DNA of 57,987 nt from NORP181 sp047623555 (GTDB lineage Bacteria; Pseudomonadota; Alphaproteobacteria; Rhodobacterales; Rhodobacteraceae). Shown piece by piece: positions 25,729 to 34,218 of this stretch (positions are counted from its first letter, which is position 1; each line of letters starts with the position of its first letter). The notes beneath the pieces are model-generated. The model saw nothing but the letters and a program-made list of their open reading frames with translations, was not told the origin of the DNA and searched no databases. The position numbers and the translations under genes were made by a program. The stretch is from positions 1 to 57,987 of the forward strand of contig JBLHMP010000014.1 of NCBI GenBank assembly GCA_047623555.1, given 5' to 3'.

Positions 25729-27306
25729 ATGGCAAAAATCGCCTACATTTTACTGTGTCATAAGGACCCTGAGGCAATTATCACTCAGGCCGAACGGCTG
25801 ACTGCTGCCGGCGATTACATGGCGATTCATTTCGATGCGCGCGCCAAAGTTGAACATTATCGCCAAATTCGCTCGGCCTTGGCGGACAATCCTAACGTCA
25901 CATTCGCCAGGAAACGCATCAAATGCGGCTGGGGGGAATGGTCTCTGGTTCAGGCCTCGTTGAATGCAATCCAGGCGGCGGTCGACGCCTTTCCACGCGC
26001 CACGTTTTTCTACATGCTGTCGGGTGACTGTATGGCGATCAAAACAGCCGAATATGCCCACAAGTTTCTTGACGAAAATGATGTTGATTTCATCGAAAGC
26101 TTTGATTTCTTTGAAAGCGACTGGATCAAGACTGGATTGAAAGAAGACCGGCTGATCTATCGGCATTTTCTGAATGAACGTAACAATACAAAACTGTTTT
26201 ATGCCTCTATTAACGCACAAAAGCGGCTTGGGCTGGCCCGCGAAATTCCTTCGGATTTAAAGGTTCAGATTGGCAGTCAATGGTGGTGTCTGCGACGCCG
26301 TACCATCGAATGGATTCTGGAAATGACCCGCGAACGCCCAGACGTGATGCGGTTTTTCCGAACCACCTGGATTCCGGATGAGACATTTTTCCAGACGTTA
26401 GTGCACCATCTGGTGCCCGAATCGGAAATTCAAACCCGCACGCTGACCTTTCTGATGTTCACCGATTACGGGATGCCAGTGTCGTTTTACAATGACCACT
26501 ATGACCTGTTGCTTAGCCAGGATTTCCTGTTTGCGCGTAAAATCAGCCCCGAGGCCAATGACCTCAAAGCGCGACTAGGCAGGCTCTATGCCGCCCGCGA
26601 CGTGCATTTCCAGATTTCCAACGAAGGGCGCAGCCTGTTCAAATTCCTGTCCGGGCGGGGGCGAATTGGTCGCCGGTTTGCCATGCGGTTCTGGGAAACC
26701 GAAAGCTCTTTGGGCCGCGAACGTGAATTGATGATCCTCGTGTGCAAGAAATGGCACGTTGCCAAACGTCTGTTGGACCGCATTCGTCAGGTGACCAAGG
26801 TTCCGGCCATCGAATTTCTGTTCAACGAAGAAGACGCCGCGCTGCCTGATCTTGGCGGTATTCAGAACACGTTAGAAAAACGCACCCGGCATCGGCGGGC
26901 GTTGATGCGCATGCTGTTTGAATATTACGGCAGCGATCGGTTGATTGTGTGCATGGATCCATCAAACCTTGATCTGCTGCACGATTTCTTTTCCGATCGC
27001 TCGGTGGTTCGGATGCTTGAAATCAACTGTGAGTTTTCTGATGACTATCTGATCGGCCATGCCCGCCGCGTTGGCCTTGCTGGTGAACAGACCAACGACG
27101 CGACGCTGGGTCAGCTGCTTCCGACCATCAGAAATGATATGGTTTATGAAAGCGACCAAATCCGCGACGCCGACTTTGCCCGGTATTACCGGATAGATGA
27201 AATGGCGCAGCCATCCATCAACGCCGAAAAATTGGCCGGTTTTTTAACGATCAGCCCCGACAAGGCGCTGGAAATTGCCCGGACCGAGTGCCTGTTCGCA
27301 GACTGA
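25729..27306 (+). CDS. Core-2/I-branching beta-1,6-N-acetylglucosaminyltransferase-like protein with DUF5928-type tail
   Basis: A 525-residue protein with no signal peptide. Residues 1 to about 260 match family GT14: AYILLCHKDPEAIITQAERL, CGWGEWSLVQASLNAIQAA, and FFYMLSGDCMAIKTAEY, with SQWWCLRRRTIEWILE later. The second half (about 280-525) is a separate conserved region that I recall as DUF5928 in roseobacters; its role is unknown. It likely transfers GlcNAc or a similar sugar in surface polysaccharide synthesis. The adjacent divergent sulfotransferase suggests a sulfated glycan. Confidence 0.8.
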   Translation: MAKIAYILLCHKDPEAIITQAERLTAAGDYMAIHFDARAKVEHYRQIRSALADNPNVTFARKRIKCGWGEWSLVQASLNAIQAAVDAFPRATFFYMLSGDCMAIKTAEYAHKFLDENDVDFIESFDFFESDWIKTGLKEDRLIYRHFLNERNNTKLFYASINAQKRLGLAREIPSDLKVQIGSQWWCLRRRTIEWILEMTRERPDVMRFFRTTWIPDETFFQTLVHHLVPESEIQTRTLTFLMFTDYGMPVSFYNDHYDLLLSQDFLFARKISPEANDLKARLGRLYAARDVHFQISNEGRSLFKFLSGRGRIGRRFAMRFWETESSLGRERELMILVCKKWHVAKRLLDRIRQVTKVPAIEFLFNEEDAALPDLGGIQNTLEKRTRHRRALMRMLFEYYGSDRLIVCMDPSNLDLLHDFFSDRSVVRMLEINCEFSDDYLIGHARRVGLAGEQTNDATLGQLLPTIRNDMVYESDQIRDADFARYYRIDEMAQPSINAEKLAGFLTISPDKALEIARTECLFAD

Positions 27307-27954
27307 TCAGGATCGCCAGCTATCAAGCCACCGCCGAAAGCGGCCACGCTTTTCCGCCACCGAATCGCTTGCCGCCTCAAAACTATCGCTGACATTGTCC
27401 AGCATCGGATCAATACGCGCCGCGCGGAACCGCCGCCAACGTACCCAAATCGCCCAGACAAACGCGAAAAATACCGTCAGAATTGAGATGTTCAGCCAGG
27501 GAATGCCCTTGGGCGCATCTTTGGAATCCACCAACCAGACCCCAACAGCATTGGGATAGATCGACATGTATTCATTGCGCCACCCATAGTGGCGAATGAT
27601 CACCCACTGCGGCTCATTGCGGTTGGAAATGAAATTGCGCATTTCGGCCTGCAGGTTGGAACTGTCCAGCTTGAAATACGGCGGCCAACCCCAACCCGTA
27701 TCCTCGTTCCGATAGACCAGAACCCGACCATTGGACGCCTTTACGGTATCGACAAACCGCACGTCGCGACTAGTGGCGACAGTACCGGCGCCAGTGTCAG
27801 GCGACGCCCAGAACAACATGTTCTCACCGAAATCTTCGCGCTTAATTTCGACCCCGGTGATGTAGACAATGTCTTTTTGCGGCAGAGTATAGTGGAAAAA
27901 ACCCGCAACAATGCTCCAGAACAGGATAATAAACGTCCATTTGACATAACCCAT
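27307..27954 (-). CDS. DUF1523-family membrane protein, last gene of the AAA+/LRR cluster
   Basis: A 215-residue protein with an N-terminal helix (KWTFIILFWSIVAGFFHY) and a periplasmic domain of about 130 residues (LPQKDIVYITGVEIKREDFG to NAVGVWLVDSKDAP). A second helix (about 152-172) and a basic, Arg/Trp-rich cytoplasmic tail follow. The layout and the IKREDFGENMLFW block match DUF1523 as I remember it. Its function is unknown. AGGGGCTGACG precedes the ATG. It lies 10 bp after the small membrane protein gene, so it belongs to the same operon. Confidence 0.8.
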   Translation of the reverse strand: MGYVKWTFIILFWSIVAGFFHYTLPQKDIVYITGVEIKREDFGENMLFWASPDTGAGTVATSRDVRFVDTVKASNGRVLVYRNEDTGWGWPPYFKLDSSNLQAEMRNFISNRNEPQWVIIRHYGWRNEYMSIYPNAVGVWLVDSKDAPKGIPWLNISILTVFFAFVWAIWVRWRRFRAARIDPMLDNVSDSFEAASDSVAEKRGRFRRWLDSWRS

Positions 27955-27964
27955 CGTCAGCCCC

Positions 27965-28231
27965 TTACATATAATTCATGACGTAGACCAGCAACGCAAC
28001 AACGGACACTGGCACGATATAGACGCCCCAGATCAGCTTGCGTCGCAACGATCCGTCATAGTCTTTTAGTCCAAGTTCAACAAACGCCTCGCGGTCGCCG
28101 ACCAAGTCCTCTTCGTCCCAATACGCCTCAAGTTTGTCGCGCCGCCTGCCACGCGAATAAATCGAAATAGCGACATAGATGACCGTCAGCACGACCAACA
28201 GCGGCACGGCAAATCGAAACAATGCGATCAT
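27965..28231 (-). CDS. Small membrane protein of the AAA+/LRR cluster
   Basis: An 88-residue protein with helices at about residues 5-24 and 66-86, joined by a charged cytoplasmic loop (RGRRRDKLEAYWDEEDLVGD). Its TGATG start overlaps the DUF6638-like gene stop by one base and has AGGAGACGC upstream, so it is certainly translated with it. I recognise no named family. Confidence 0.8.
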   Translation of the reverse strand: MIALFRFAVPLLVVLTVIYVAISIYSRGRRRDKLEAYWDEEDLVGDREAFVELGLKDYDGSLRRKLIWGVYIVPVSVVALLVYVMNYM

Positions 28232-29577
28232 CAGCGTCTCCTAAATGCGCCCCAGGGCCCGACGCGCTGTACCACATCATCCAATACGTGCGGCGTTTCA
28301 CCTGTCATATCCGGCTCATCGCCATACAACACCTCGCGCGCCCCGGCTTTGTCCACCTGATACTCGCGATCAAGAAAATCAACAACATACGCCTTTTTGG
28401 CATCGGGCCAGGTGGCGTAGAGACGGTAAAACAGCTCTTTGTGGCATATGAACAACTGTCGAATATCCAAAGGCGTAAGGTCGGCCAGCATCATGTTCAC
28501 CAGATCACGGTCTTTGGTGTCGGTCGCCCGAAGGGTATAGAAATACGCCGGATGATCCGAACTGATGCGCGGCCACGCCCCGCCGCCGCGCGCCCAATTG
28601 GCCAAAGCGTTCAACCCGGTAAAGACCTCGGGCAGCTTATCGCGGTTCTGCCGCGCAAGGCGGCGCATGTCTGTACGGCTAAGCCCGTCCAGGTCCAACC
28701 CCAGACTGGCCGCCGTATCAATCACCACAAAATCTATCTTTTGCTGTAGGATCGCCGCCGCATCCACCCCGCGCGCTTTGACGATGGGTTCAACCAGATC
28801 GTTGTGTTCCAAAAACTTGGCAATGCGGTTTCGCTCGCTAAAATCAAAGACATCGTCGGTTGGCAGGTTTTCCAGCCCGGCCTTGCCTTGCGCTGCAATC
28901 ACCGCCGGATGCTCTAAATCCTGAAACACATAAAGCCCGCCAAAATGCGCCGTCCAAAAATTGCGCTGTTCAAACTCGGTCAGGTTCAGCTTGACCGGAT
29001 TGCGGCTGATGTCGCCGGATTTATGGGCAACCGTGATCATTTCGGCGATCAACACATCGTCAAACCAGGCGTCCTCTTCCGATTTGAACCGGCCCACCAG
29101 TTTGGTCAGTTCAACAGCGTGGCGCAAGGTGCCAGAAGTCGTGTCGGCCTCAATCCGGATCTTACGGATATCAAACAGGCGCACCGGATCAAGGACGTTG
29201 AACACCGAATTCACCAGCTCGCCGGCCACCGCATCTGTGGCGGTTAGGGCAAACAACTGGGCGTCATTTTTGGTGATGAAATCGCGCAGAATGTTGCGAT
29301 TGGTCGAGAATTGCGCATTCAGCAGCGGGCTGCGTTTCTGTTCAGTGGTCAGCAGAATGAATTGCCGGTTTACACCATTGTGGTTGAGGTAAAGTTGGTC
29401 GTTCAGCTCGTCACCAATCTCGGGGGAATAGCCGGAAATATCGACGTGAAAATCGGTCAGTTTGGTCTGCTTGCCGATCAGATGCCCAAGCGCGCGGTTA
29501 TAGCGATCCACCAAGGCCGGGGAATCGATATGGATCAGATTGCCAAACATCAGACCCTTTTGAATAAGACGCTTCAT
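28231..29577 (-). CDS. DUF6638-like protein of the AAA+/LRR cluster
   Basis: A 448-residue soluble protein with no signal or membrane segment, starting MKRLIQKGLMFGNLIHIDSP. The C-terminal quarter (DRDLVNMMLADLTPLDIRQLF ... YRLYATWPDAKKAYVVDFLD) is rich in aromatic and acidic residues. I believe it matches DUF6638, but this is from memory and unverified. No catalytic motif stands out. The start overlaps the upstream small membrane gene by 4 bp and the stop overlaps the next gene by 1 bp. That tight coupling suggests a fixed stoichiometry within a complex with the AAA+ ATPase. Confidence 0.72.
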   Translation of the reverse strand: MKRLIQKGLMFGNLIHIDSPALVDRYNRALGHLIGKQTKLTDFHVDISGYSPEIGDELNDQLYLNHNGVNRQFILLTTEQKRSPLLNAQFSTNRNILRDFITKNDAQLFALTATDAVAGELVNSVFNVLDPVRLFDIRKIRIEADTTSGTLRHAVELTKLVGRFKSEEDAWFDDVLIAEMITVAHKSGDISRNPVKLNLTEFEQRNFWTAHFGGLYVFQDLEHPAVIAAQGKAGLENLPTDDVFDFSERNRIAKFLEHNDLVEPIVKARGVDAAAILQQKIDFVVIDTAASLGLDLDGLSRTDMRRLARQNRDKLPEVFTGLNALANWARGGGAWPRISSDHPAYFYTLRATDTKDRDLVNMMLADLTPLDIRQLFICHKELFYRLYATWPDAKKAYVVDFLDREYQVDKAGAREVLYGDEPDMTGETPHVLDDVVQRVGPWGAFRRR

Positions 29578-29891
29578 GCTGTCGTCCTTTTCCGGCTGAG
29601 TTTTGAGAATATCGTCATGTAAACCGGCAGCCAGATGATCGCCGATAACCCAGTAATCGGCAGGGTCCGCAAATATAGCGGCGTGGGTATATCAAATTCA
29701 GAAACCGGGTCAGGATCAAGGATGAAGAACCCGCAATAGGCCAAAACAAAACACGCCGCAGCCCCCAATAACCCAGCTGAAAACGGCCCGATAATGTCAT
29801 AGAACGGCGCGCGGATCACAGTGGTGGCGACGACGATACTAACAATAATCGACACCACGACAATCAGGGCAAGGAATACAAATATCGTCAT
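29574..29891 (-). CDS. Small polytopic membrane protein of the AAA+/LRR cluster
   Basis: A 105-residue protein from ATG 29891, 4 bp after the AAA+ gene stop. It has three hydrophobic segments (about residues 2-24, 33-56 and 72-92) and ends in a basic tail (SKLSRKRTTA). The frame extends upstream into the ATPase gene, but only the inner ATG has GGGGAAATC before it and gives a normal membrane topology. No family was recognised. Sitting between an AAA+ ATPase and the DUF6638-like protein, it may anchor the complex. Confidence 0.75.
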   Translation of the reverse strand: MTIFVFLALIVVVSIIVSIVVATTVIRAPFYDIIGPFSAGLLGAAACFVLAYCGFFILDPDPVSEFDIPTPLYLRTLPITGLSAIIWLPVYMTIFSKLSRKRTTA

Positions 29892-29895
29892 ACCG

Positions 29896-31833
29896 CTATG
29901 ATTTCCCCTCCAGATACCGCCGCTTGGCCTCTTCTGTGCGGCCAAAATCACGCACCAGATCCTGAATGGCCACCTCGTCGGATTTGTCGGCATAACGGAA
30001 TTCGCTATCGGCATAGCGGTTGATTTCCTGGATCACCATGTCGACGGTAATCGGCGTGCGCAATTCGCTGATCATGGCCTTTTTGGTGTCGTAATCGCGG
30101 AACAGGAACAGGTCGGGGTCGTCCATCCATTCGTCCGGCAGCTCAAAATCCATCGCCCGGACCTTGACCGCATCGGTGATATTCTTGATCGCACGCCCGG
30201 TGAACCGGCTGTCGGCCTGCTGGATGCCTTTGAGATAGGTGCCCATTTTGGTGATGGTATCCAGATCGCCAATCTCGTTCTGGACCTTGTCAAATACTTG
30301 CAACAACCCGGCCTCATGCGGGCGGCTGTGCGAGGCAAAACTGGCGGCAACCGCCTTTTTGATCTCTTGCGCGGCAAACACCTGATGGTCGCCCAGCGGG
30401 ATGTCGTGATTCTTGCCCATGAGCAAATACAGGATGTCGATATAGTCATCTTGTGTCTGCGGGCCATCCACCAAAAACCGCGCCCCGGCTCGCTGGCGCA
30501 GGGCGTCGTCAACGTTTTCCGGATAGTTTGAGAACATGCCAAAGGTGCAATTGCCGCGCACCACGGTGTTGGCGCCGGCAAAGCTCTCCATTAGCACGGC
30601 GGTGATTTCCAGCTGGCCCGAACTTGACTGCCGATCGCCGCGTTTACCGGCAAGAGTATCAATATCGTCGATGGTGCCAAAGCCAATGACCGACGGATCA
30701 AGGATCATGTCGACGAACGCCTTGGCGTTTTGGCCGGATTTACCCTGATAGCTGTCTATATTGTCGGTGCTCAGGTTCTGGTAACGAAACGGATAGCCTG
30801 CTAGCTGACAGTATTCGTTGATCAGTCCGGCCATCATCTGAATCAATGTGGTTTTACCGGTGCCGGGTTGCCCGTCGCCCATAAAGGTAAAGATAAACCC
30901 ACCGAGTTCGGCAAACGGGTTCAGACGGCGGTCAAAATCATAGGCCATCAACATTTTGGCCAGCTTCATTGCCTGATATTTGGCGATGTGATTGCCAACA
31001 ACCTCGTTTGGCTTTTTGAACGTCATAGTTAGTGTCGTCGACTTTGCCTTGGACGCTGCAGAAAAACCGCGAATGGTCAGATCGTCGCTCTCGATCCGCC
31101 ACGCCGCCGCATTGAAAGCCTCTAGCCGGGGGGCGGTCTGGCCACGCAGGGCGGCCTTTTCCATCAACTGTTCGGCATAGGCGGCAACCGTGGCCACAAG
31201 GCGCGCATCGTCGCTGGCGTGTTTGGTCAGTTCCTGATCCAGCTCCCACAATGCTCCATGTAGGGCAAGTTGGCCGTTGTCGGTCAAAACCTCTTGGACC
31301 TCGCCGATTTCCACCGTTGTTTCGCCACCATGGGACGACATCAGATAGGCCAAAGCATTGCCAAAGACATGCAGATTAATCAGCGCCTCGGCGGCCAATA
31401 ACTCGGAAAATTCGCTTTTGCGAGAGGCCGGCAAATCCCCCGCCAGATTTGAACGTTTAAGATCGGCCAATGCCGTCTGATCGCCGTAAGTTTCGCCCAC
31501 AGACAAGGAAATCGCCAGCGCGCGGCGCAGCGCCTGCATGACAACCGCCTGTTGCGGCGAGGTCAGCACATCGCTGTCATCTGCGGCCTCAATCCGGTCA
31601 ATCAAATGCACGCCTTCGGGGCGCGCGGTTTTATGTGTTACCAGCCCCGGCGTGGTGCTACGAAACCGGCGGCGATGCGTGATGCCGGGGGACCGCTCCT
31701 CCGCCCTTGCGGGCGTTGTCGCCTGAGCAATCCGGGGCGTGTGATCAAAGCCATCCAGCATACCAATCGCTGCTGCGTAATGCTTGACGATATCTGCCTC
31801 GCGCAATTCCATTTGGTCTGATGTCAGGCTCAT
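29896..31833 (-). CDS. AAA+ family ATPase of the AAA+/LRR cluster
   Basis: A 645-residue protein. The first 300 residues are unlike any family I know and presumably bind partners. The AAA+ module has Walker A GDGQPGTGKT at 319-328 and a Walker B position reading GFGTIDDID (about 384-392) with Asp-Asp-Ile-Asp in place of the usual Asp-Glu. A sensor/arginine-finger stretch, MFSNYPENVDDALRQRAGAR, follows at about 433-452. The last 190 residues include a helical lid. The missing Walker B glutamate could mean slow or altered hydrolysis. AAGGACGTGAC precedes the ATG. A 12-bp copy of the intergenic repeat lies in the 71-bp gap upstream. Confidence 0.85.
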   Translation of the reverse strand: MSLTSDQMELREADIVKHYAAAIGMLDGFDHTPRIAQATTPARAEERSPGITHRRRFRSTTPGLVTHKTARPEGVHLIDRIEAADDSDVLTSPQQAVVMQALRRALAISLSVGETYGDQTALADLKRSNLAGDLPASRKSEFSELLAAEALINLHVFGNALAYLMSSHGGETTVEIGEVQEVLTDNGQLALHGALWELDQELTKHASDDARLVATVAAYAEQLMEKAALRGQTAPRLEAFNAAAWRIESDDLTIRGFSAASKAKSTTLTMTFKKPNEVVGNHIAKYQAMKLAKMLMAYDFDRRLNPFAELGGFIFTFMGDGQPGTGKTTLIQMMAGLINEYCQLAGYPFRYQNLSTDNIDSYQGKSGQNAKAFVDMILDPSVIGFGTIDDIDTLAGKRGDRQSSSGQLEITAVLMESFAGANTVVRGNCTFGMFSNYPENVDDALRQRAGARFLVDGPQTQDDYIDILYLLMGKNHDIPLGDHQVFAAQEIKKAVAASFASHSRPHEAGLLQVFDKVQNEIGDLDTITKMGTYLKGIQQADSRFTGRAIKNITDAVKVRAMDFELPDEWMDDPDLFLFRDYDTKKAMISELRTPITVDMVIQEINRYADSEFRYADKSDEVAIQDLVRDFGRTEEAKRRYLEGKS

Positions 31834-31868
31834 GTCACGTCCTTACAATTTCTTTTGTTCACAAATGT

Positions 31869-31880
31869 CCCGCCGGAGGC
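31869..31880 (-). repeat. Partial copy (12-bp core) of the intergenic repeat
   Basis: CCCGCCGGAGGC matches the core of the 24-bp element at 23387-23410 and 45950-45973. It lies inside the operon, between the unknown 373-residue gene and the AAA+ gene. Twelve bases could match by chance in GC-rich DNA. Confidence 0.4.
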
Positions 31881-31904
31881 GCACATCCAAGATTTACATT
31901 CCCG

Positions 31905-33026
31905 TCAATATCTCAGCACCCGGCCGGCATCGCTCACCACAAATTTGCGCACGTCGCTAAATCCCGGTGGGTTCTTTTCGGCCAGCACCTGAAACGGGCG
32001 TTGTGGCAAAATGATTGATCGCTGTGTCTGGGTTGCGCCCGTATCAGCGCCGCGCCCGGAAAACGGATCAAGCGCAAAAACCTCACGTTCAACGGTGCCA
32101 AACCAGCCCGACCGAGTCTCGGTCACCCGCTCACTTTCGAGCGTTTCTGTGGTCCATGCCAATGCCCAATCCTGACCCTCTGGTGCGTTGGCCTCAGCCA
32201 ACACTTCGCGCAGCGGGCCGGATTGTTTAGTATAGGCCGAGGAATACATTGGCCCAACATGGACCCGACGCAAATGTTTAGGATGCAGATCGTCAAAATC
32301 CTGATCAAACGCTTTGGCAATCGTCACCAGTTTCAGCGCGCCCAGCGCTTGGCCCATCAGATGTGCCTGCACCTCGGGCCAACGGCGCTGATCCTTGGGC
32401 AACGCCGTTCTGCCGGTGTCTTCAAGTTCCAGCATATAGATAACCGGCAGGTTGACCTGGCTGTCATAAACCGCCCAATGCAGCAAAAACCGACGTCGCG
32501 ATGGGCTGACATTTCCCATCCATTCGCACACCGGATCATTCTGCACCCAGAACAAGTCACCCCGGACCAATTCCTCATAATATAGCCGTTGCGACAGCGC
32601 GAACTGCAGTTTCGTCGGGATTTCACGATCCCCGACAATGGTGCGGACCATGTCGTCCTTTAGCTGCTCTTCGCTGGGCATATTCGCCAAATGTGTCGCG
32701 GCCTGCTGCGCATCATTGGCCATTGTCATCAACTCTGCCGCCACCGGAAAGCCGCTGTCGCGATTATCCATCTCAAGGCTGCCAAAAAACCGCCCCGTAT
32801 CGCGCCCAACCAGCAGGTATTTCATGCTGAGCGCGCGAAAGGTAAACGTTAGCGACATCAAATAACGGGTCAGAATCTTAACATCAGCCTTGCTGATTTC
32901 GCCGTCGGCCTGCATCGCCCCAGCCACCCGCAGCAAATGGCCGGTTATTGTCTCAAACTTTTTGAAATACCGACGCGAGGCAAAGGTATCGGTCAGATCC
33001 ACATGGTTCTGGGTCAGGTTGCTCAT
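31905..33026 (-). CDS. Conserved-looking protein of unknown function in the AAA+/LRR cluster
   Basis: A 373-residue soluble protein with no signal peptide. The N-terminal 120 residues are helical (SRRYFKKFETITGHLLRVAG, then ADGEISKADVKILTRYLMSL). The middle has WVQNDPVCEWMGNVSPSRRR and VNLPVIYMLELEDTGR. The end is Arg-rich and ordered (SDVRKFVVSDAGRVLRY). I recognise no family or catalytic motif. Its ATG overlaps the coiled-coil gene stop by 4 bp, so the two proteins are probably made together. Confidence 0.75.
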   Translation of the reverse strand: MSNLTQNHVDLTDTFASRRYFKKFETITGHLLRVAGAMQADGEISKADVKILTRYLMSLTFTFRALSMKYLLVGRDTGRFFGSLEMDNRDSGFPVAAELMTMANDAQQAATHLANMPSEEQLKDDMVRTIVGDREIPTKLQFALSQRLYYEELVRGDLFWVQNDPVCEWMGNVSPSRRRFLLHWAVYDSQVNLPVIYMLELEDTGRTALPKDQRRWPEVQAHLMGQALGALKLVTIAKAFDQDFDDLHPKHLRRVHVGPMYSSAYTKQSGPLREVLAEANAPEGQDWALAWTTETLESERVTETRSGWFGTVEREVFALDPFSGRGADTGATQTQRSIILPQRPFQVLAEKNPPGFSDVRKFVVSDAGRVLRY

Positions 33027-34099
33027 CCGCCGTAAAGGTTCTTGTCATGCTTCTCAACAATCGCAGCAAAGCGTCTTGCGAACCGTTCGTCCGCCTTGGC
33101 TTTGGCCACCAGAACATCGCGGGCGAACACCATGTGATCCTCGTGCGCCTCTAACATATCAGCCATTTTTTGGTTGGTTGCGGTGCCGATCGCGGCCATC
33201 GCCGTCTGCGCCTCTTGATCGGTTTTCACGCCGATTTCATTGATCCGGTGCGCCACATCCTGCTGCTGCGCCGTCTTTAATGATTTTGACAACGCATCAT
33301 ACAGAACCACCCGTTGCTTGGTGTCAGTCTGCAATTTATTTATCAAAACCATCTGCGTCGCCGCCTGATTTTGCAGCGAATCGACCCAGGTTTTGCCCTT
33401 TTCTATATACCGCTCAAGTGTTTGGGATTTGGCCAGCTTGACCTGTTCATCCTGCACCATCACGTTATAGCGCGAATTCATCTCGGCCAATTCAGTTTCC
33501 AACTTGGTACGCACGGCCGCATCCTGTTCCACTGAAATCTTGTTCTCTAGCGTAATAATTTCCGGGTCCAGCGCCAAAATATCAACCCGCAACGCCTCCA
33601 GCTCCCCAACGGTAAATTCCCGCTCGTCCAGCGTTTCAACAAGGTTCACTTCTACCTTGTCTTTTTGTTCATTCAGCACCGCCAACTGACCATCCAGCAG
33701 CTGCACAATGACATCGGATTTGCTAATCAAATCCTGCAGTTTCTCATCAATATTGGTCGTGCGCATGCGGTCCTGACGCATCGAATCCGATTTGGCCGAA
33801 CTGAAAACCCCGACAAAGCTTTCCCAGCCGGATTTTGACCGCATCTCATCAAAGTCTTTGGAAAACGCGCTGGTCACATCATCCAGCCCCATAATCAGTT
33901 CGGCGATATTGGCGTTCATCACGTCGGTATGGGCGTGAACATCCTCAAGCGTGGCGTTTTCAATGTCGATATCGGCGTCTTCTCCGGCGCTGATTTTGAC
34001 GCGCGCGGTTTCGATCCGCGAGGTCAGCGCCTCAATATCCGATTGCGATTTCGCCACCTGAGCCTGTGACTCGCGTACCAACGTCTCAAAATTCGCCAT
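33023..34099 (-). CDS. Coiled-coil protein of the AAA+/LRR cluster
   Basis: A 358-residue, strongly acidic and Gln/Glu/Lys-rich protein with almost no Pro or Cys, predicted to be long helices. Heptad-like runs are at about 1-60 and 130-230, and a C-terminal helix ends FARRFAAIVEKHDKNLYGG. The overall look recalls TelA-type or phage-shock (PspA/IM30-like) helical scaffolds, but no diagnostic motif confirms either. ATG 34099 has a strong GGAGGG; the frame opening at 34153 does not. The 119-bp gap before it may contain a second promoter. Confidence 0.78.
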   Translation of the reverse strand: MANFETLVRESQAQVAKSQSDIEALTSRIETARVKISAGEDADIDIENATLEDVHAHTDVMNANIAELIMGLDDVTSAFSKDFDEMRSKSGWESFVGVFSSAKSDSMRQDRMRTTNIDEKLQDLISKSDVIVQLLDGQLAVLNEQKDKVEVNLVETLDEREFTVGELEALRVDILALDPEIITLENKISVEQDAAVRTKLETELAEMNSRYNVMVQDEQVKLAKSQTLERYIEKGKTWVDSLQNQAATQMVLINKLQTDTKQRVVLYDALSKSLKTAQQQDVAHRINEIGVKTDQEAQTAMAAIGTATNQKMADMLEAHEDHMVFARDVLVAKAKADERFARRFAAIVEKHDKNLYGG

Positions 34100-34218
34100 A
34101 AAACCCTCCGGATTACAATCTGTTCTGTGTGATATGGGTAATGTTATGCCCATTTACATCGAGTAACGCCCCAATTCGTTCAGAGTGTTGCAAAACCACA
34201 CGATAAAAGGAAGGCATG

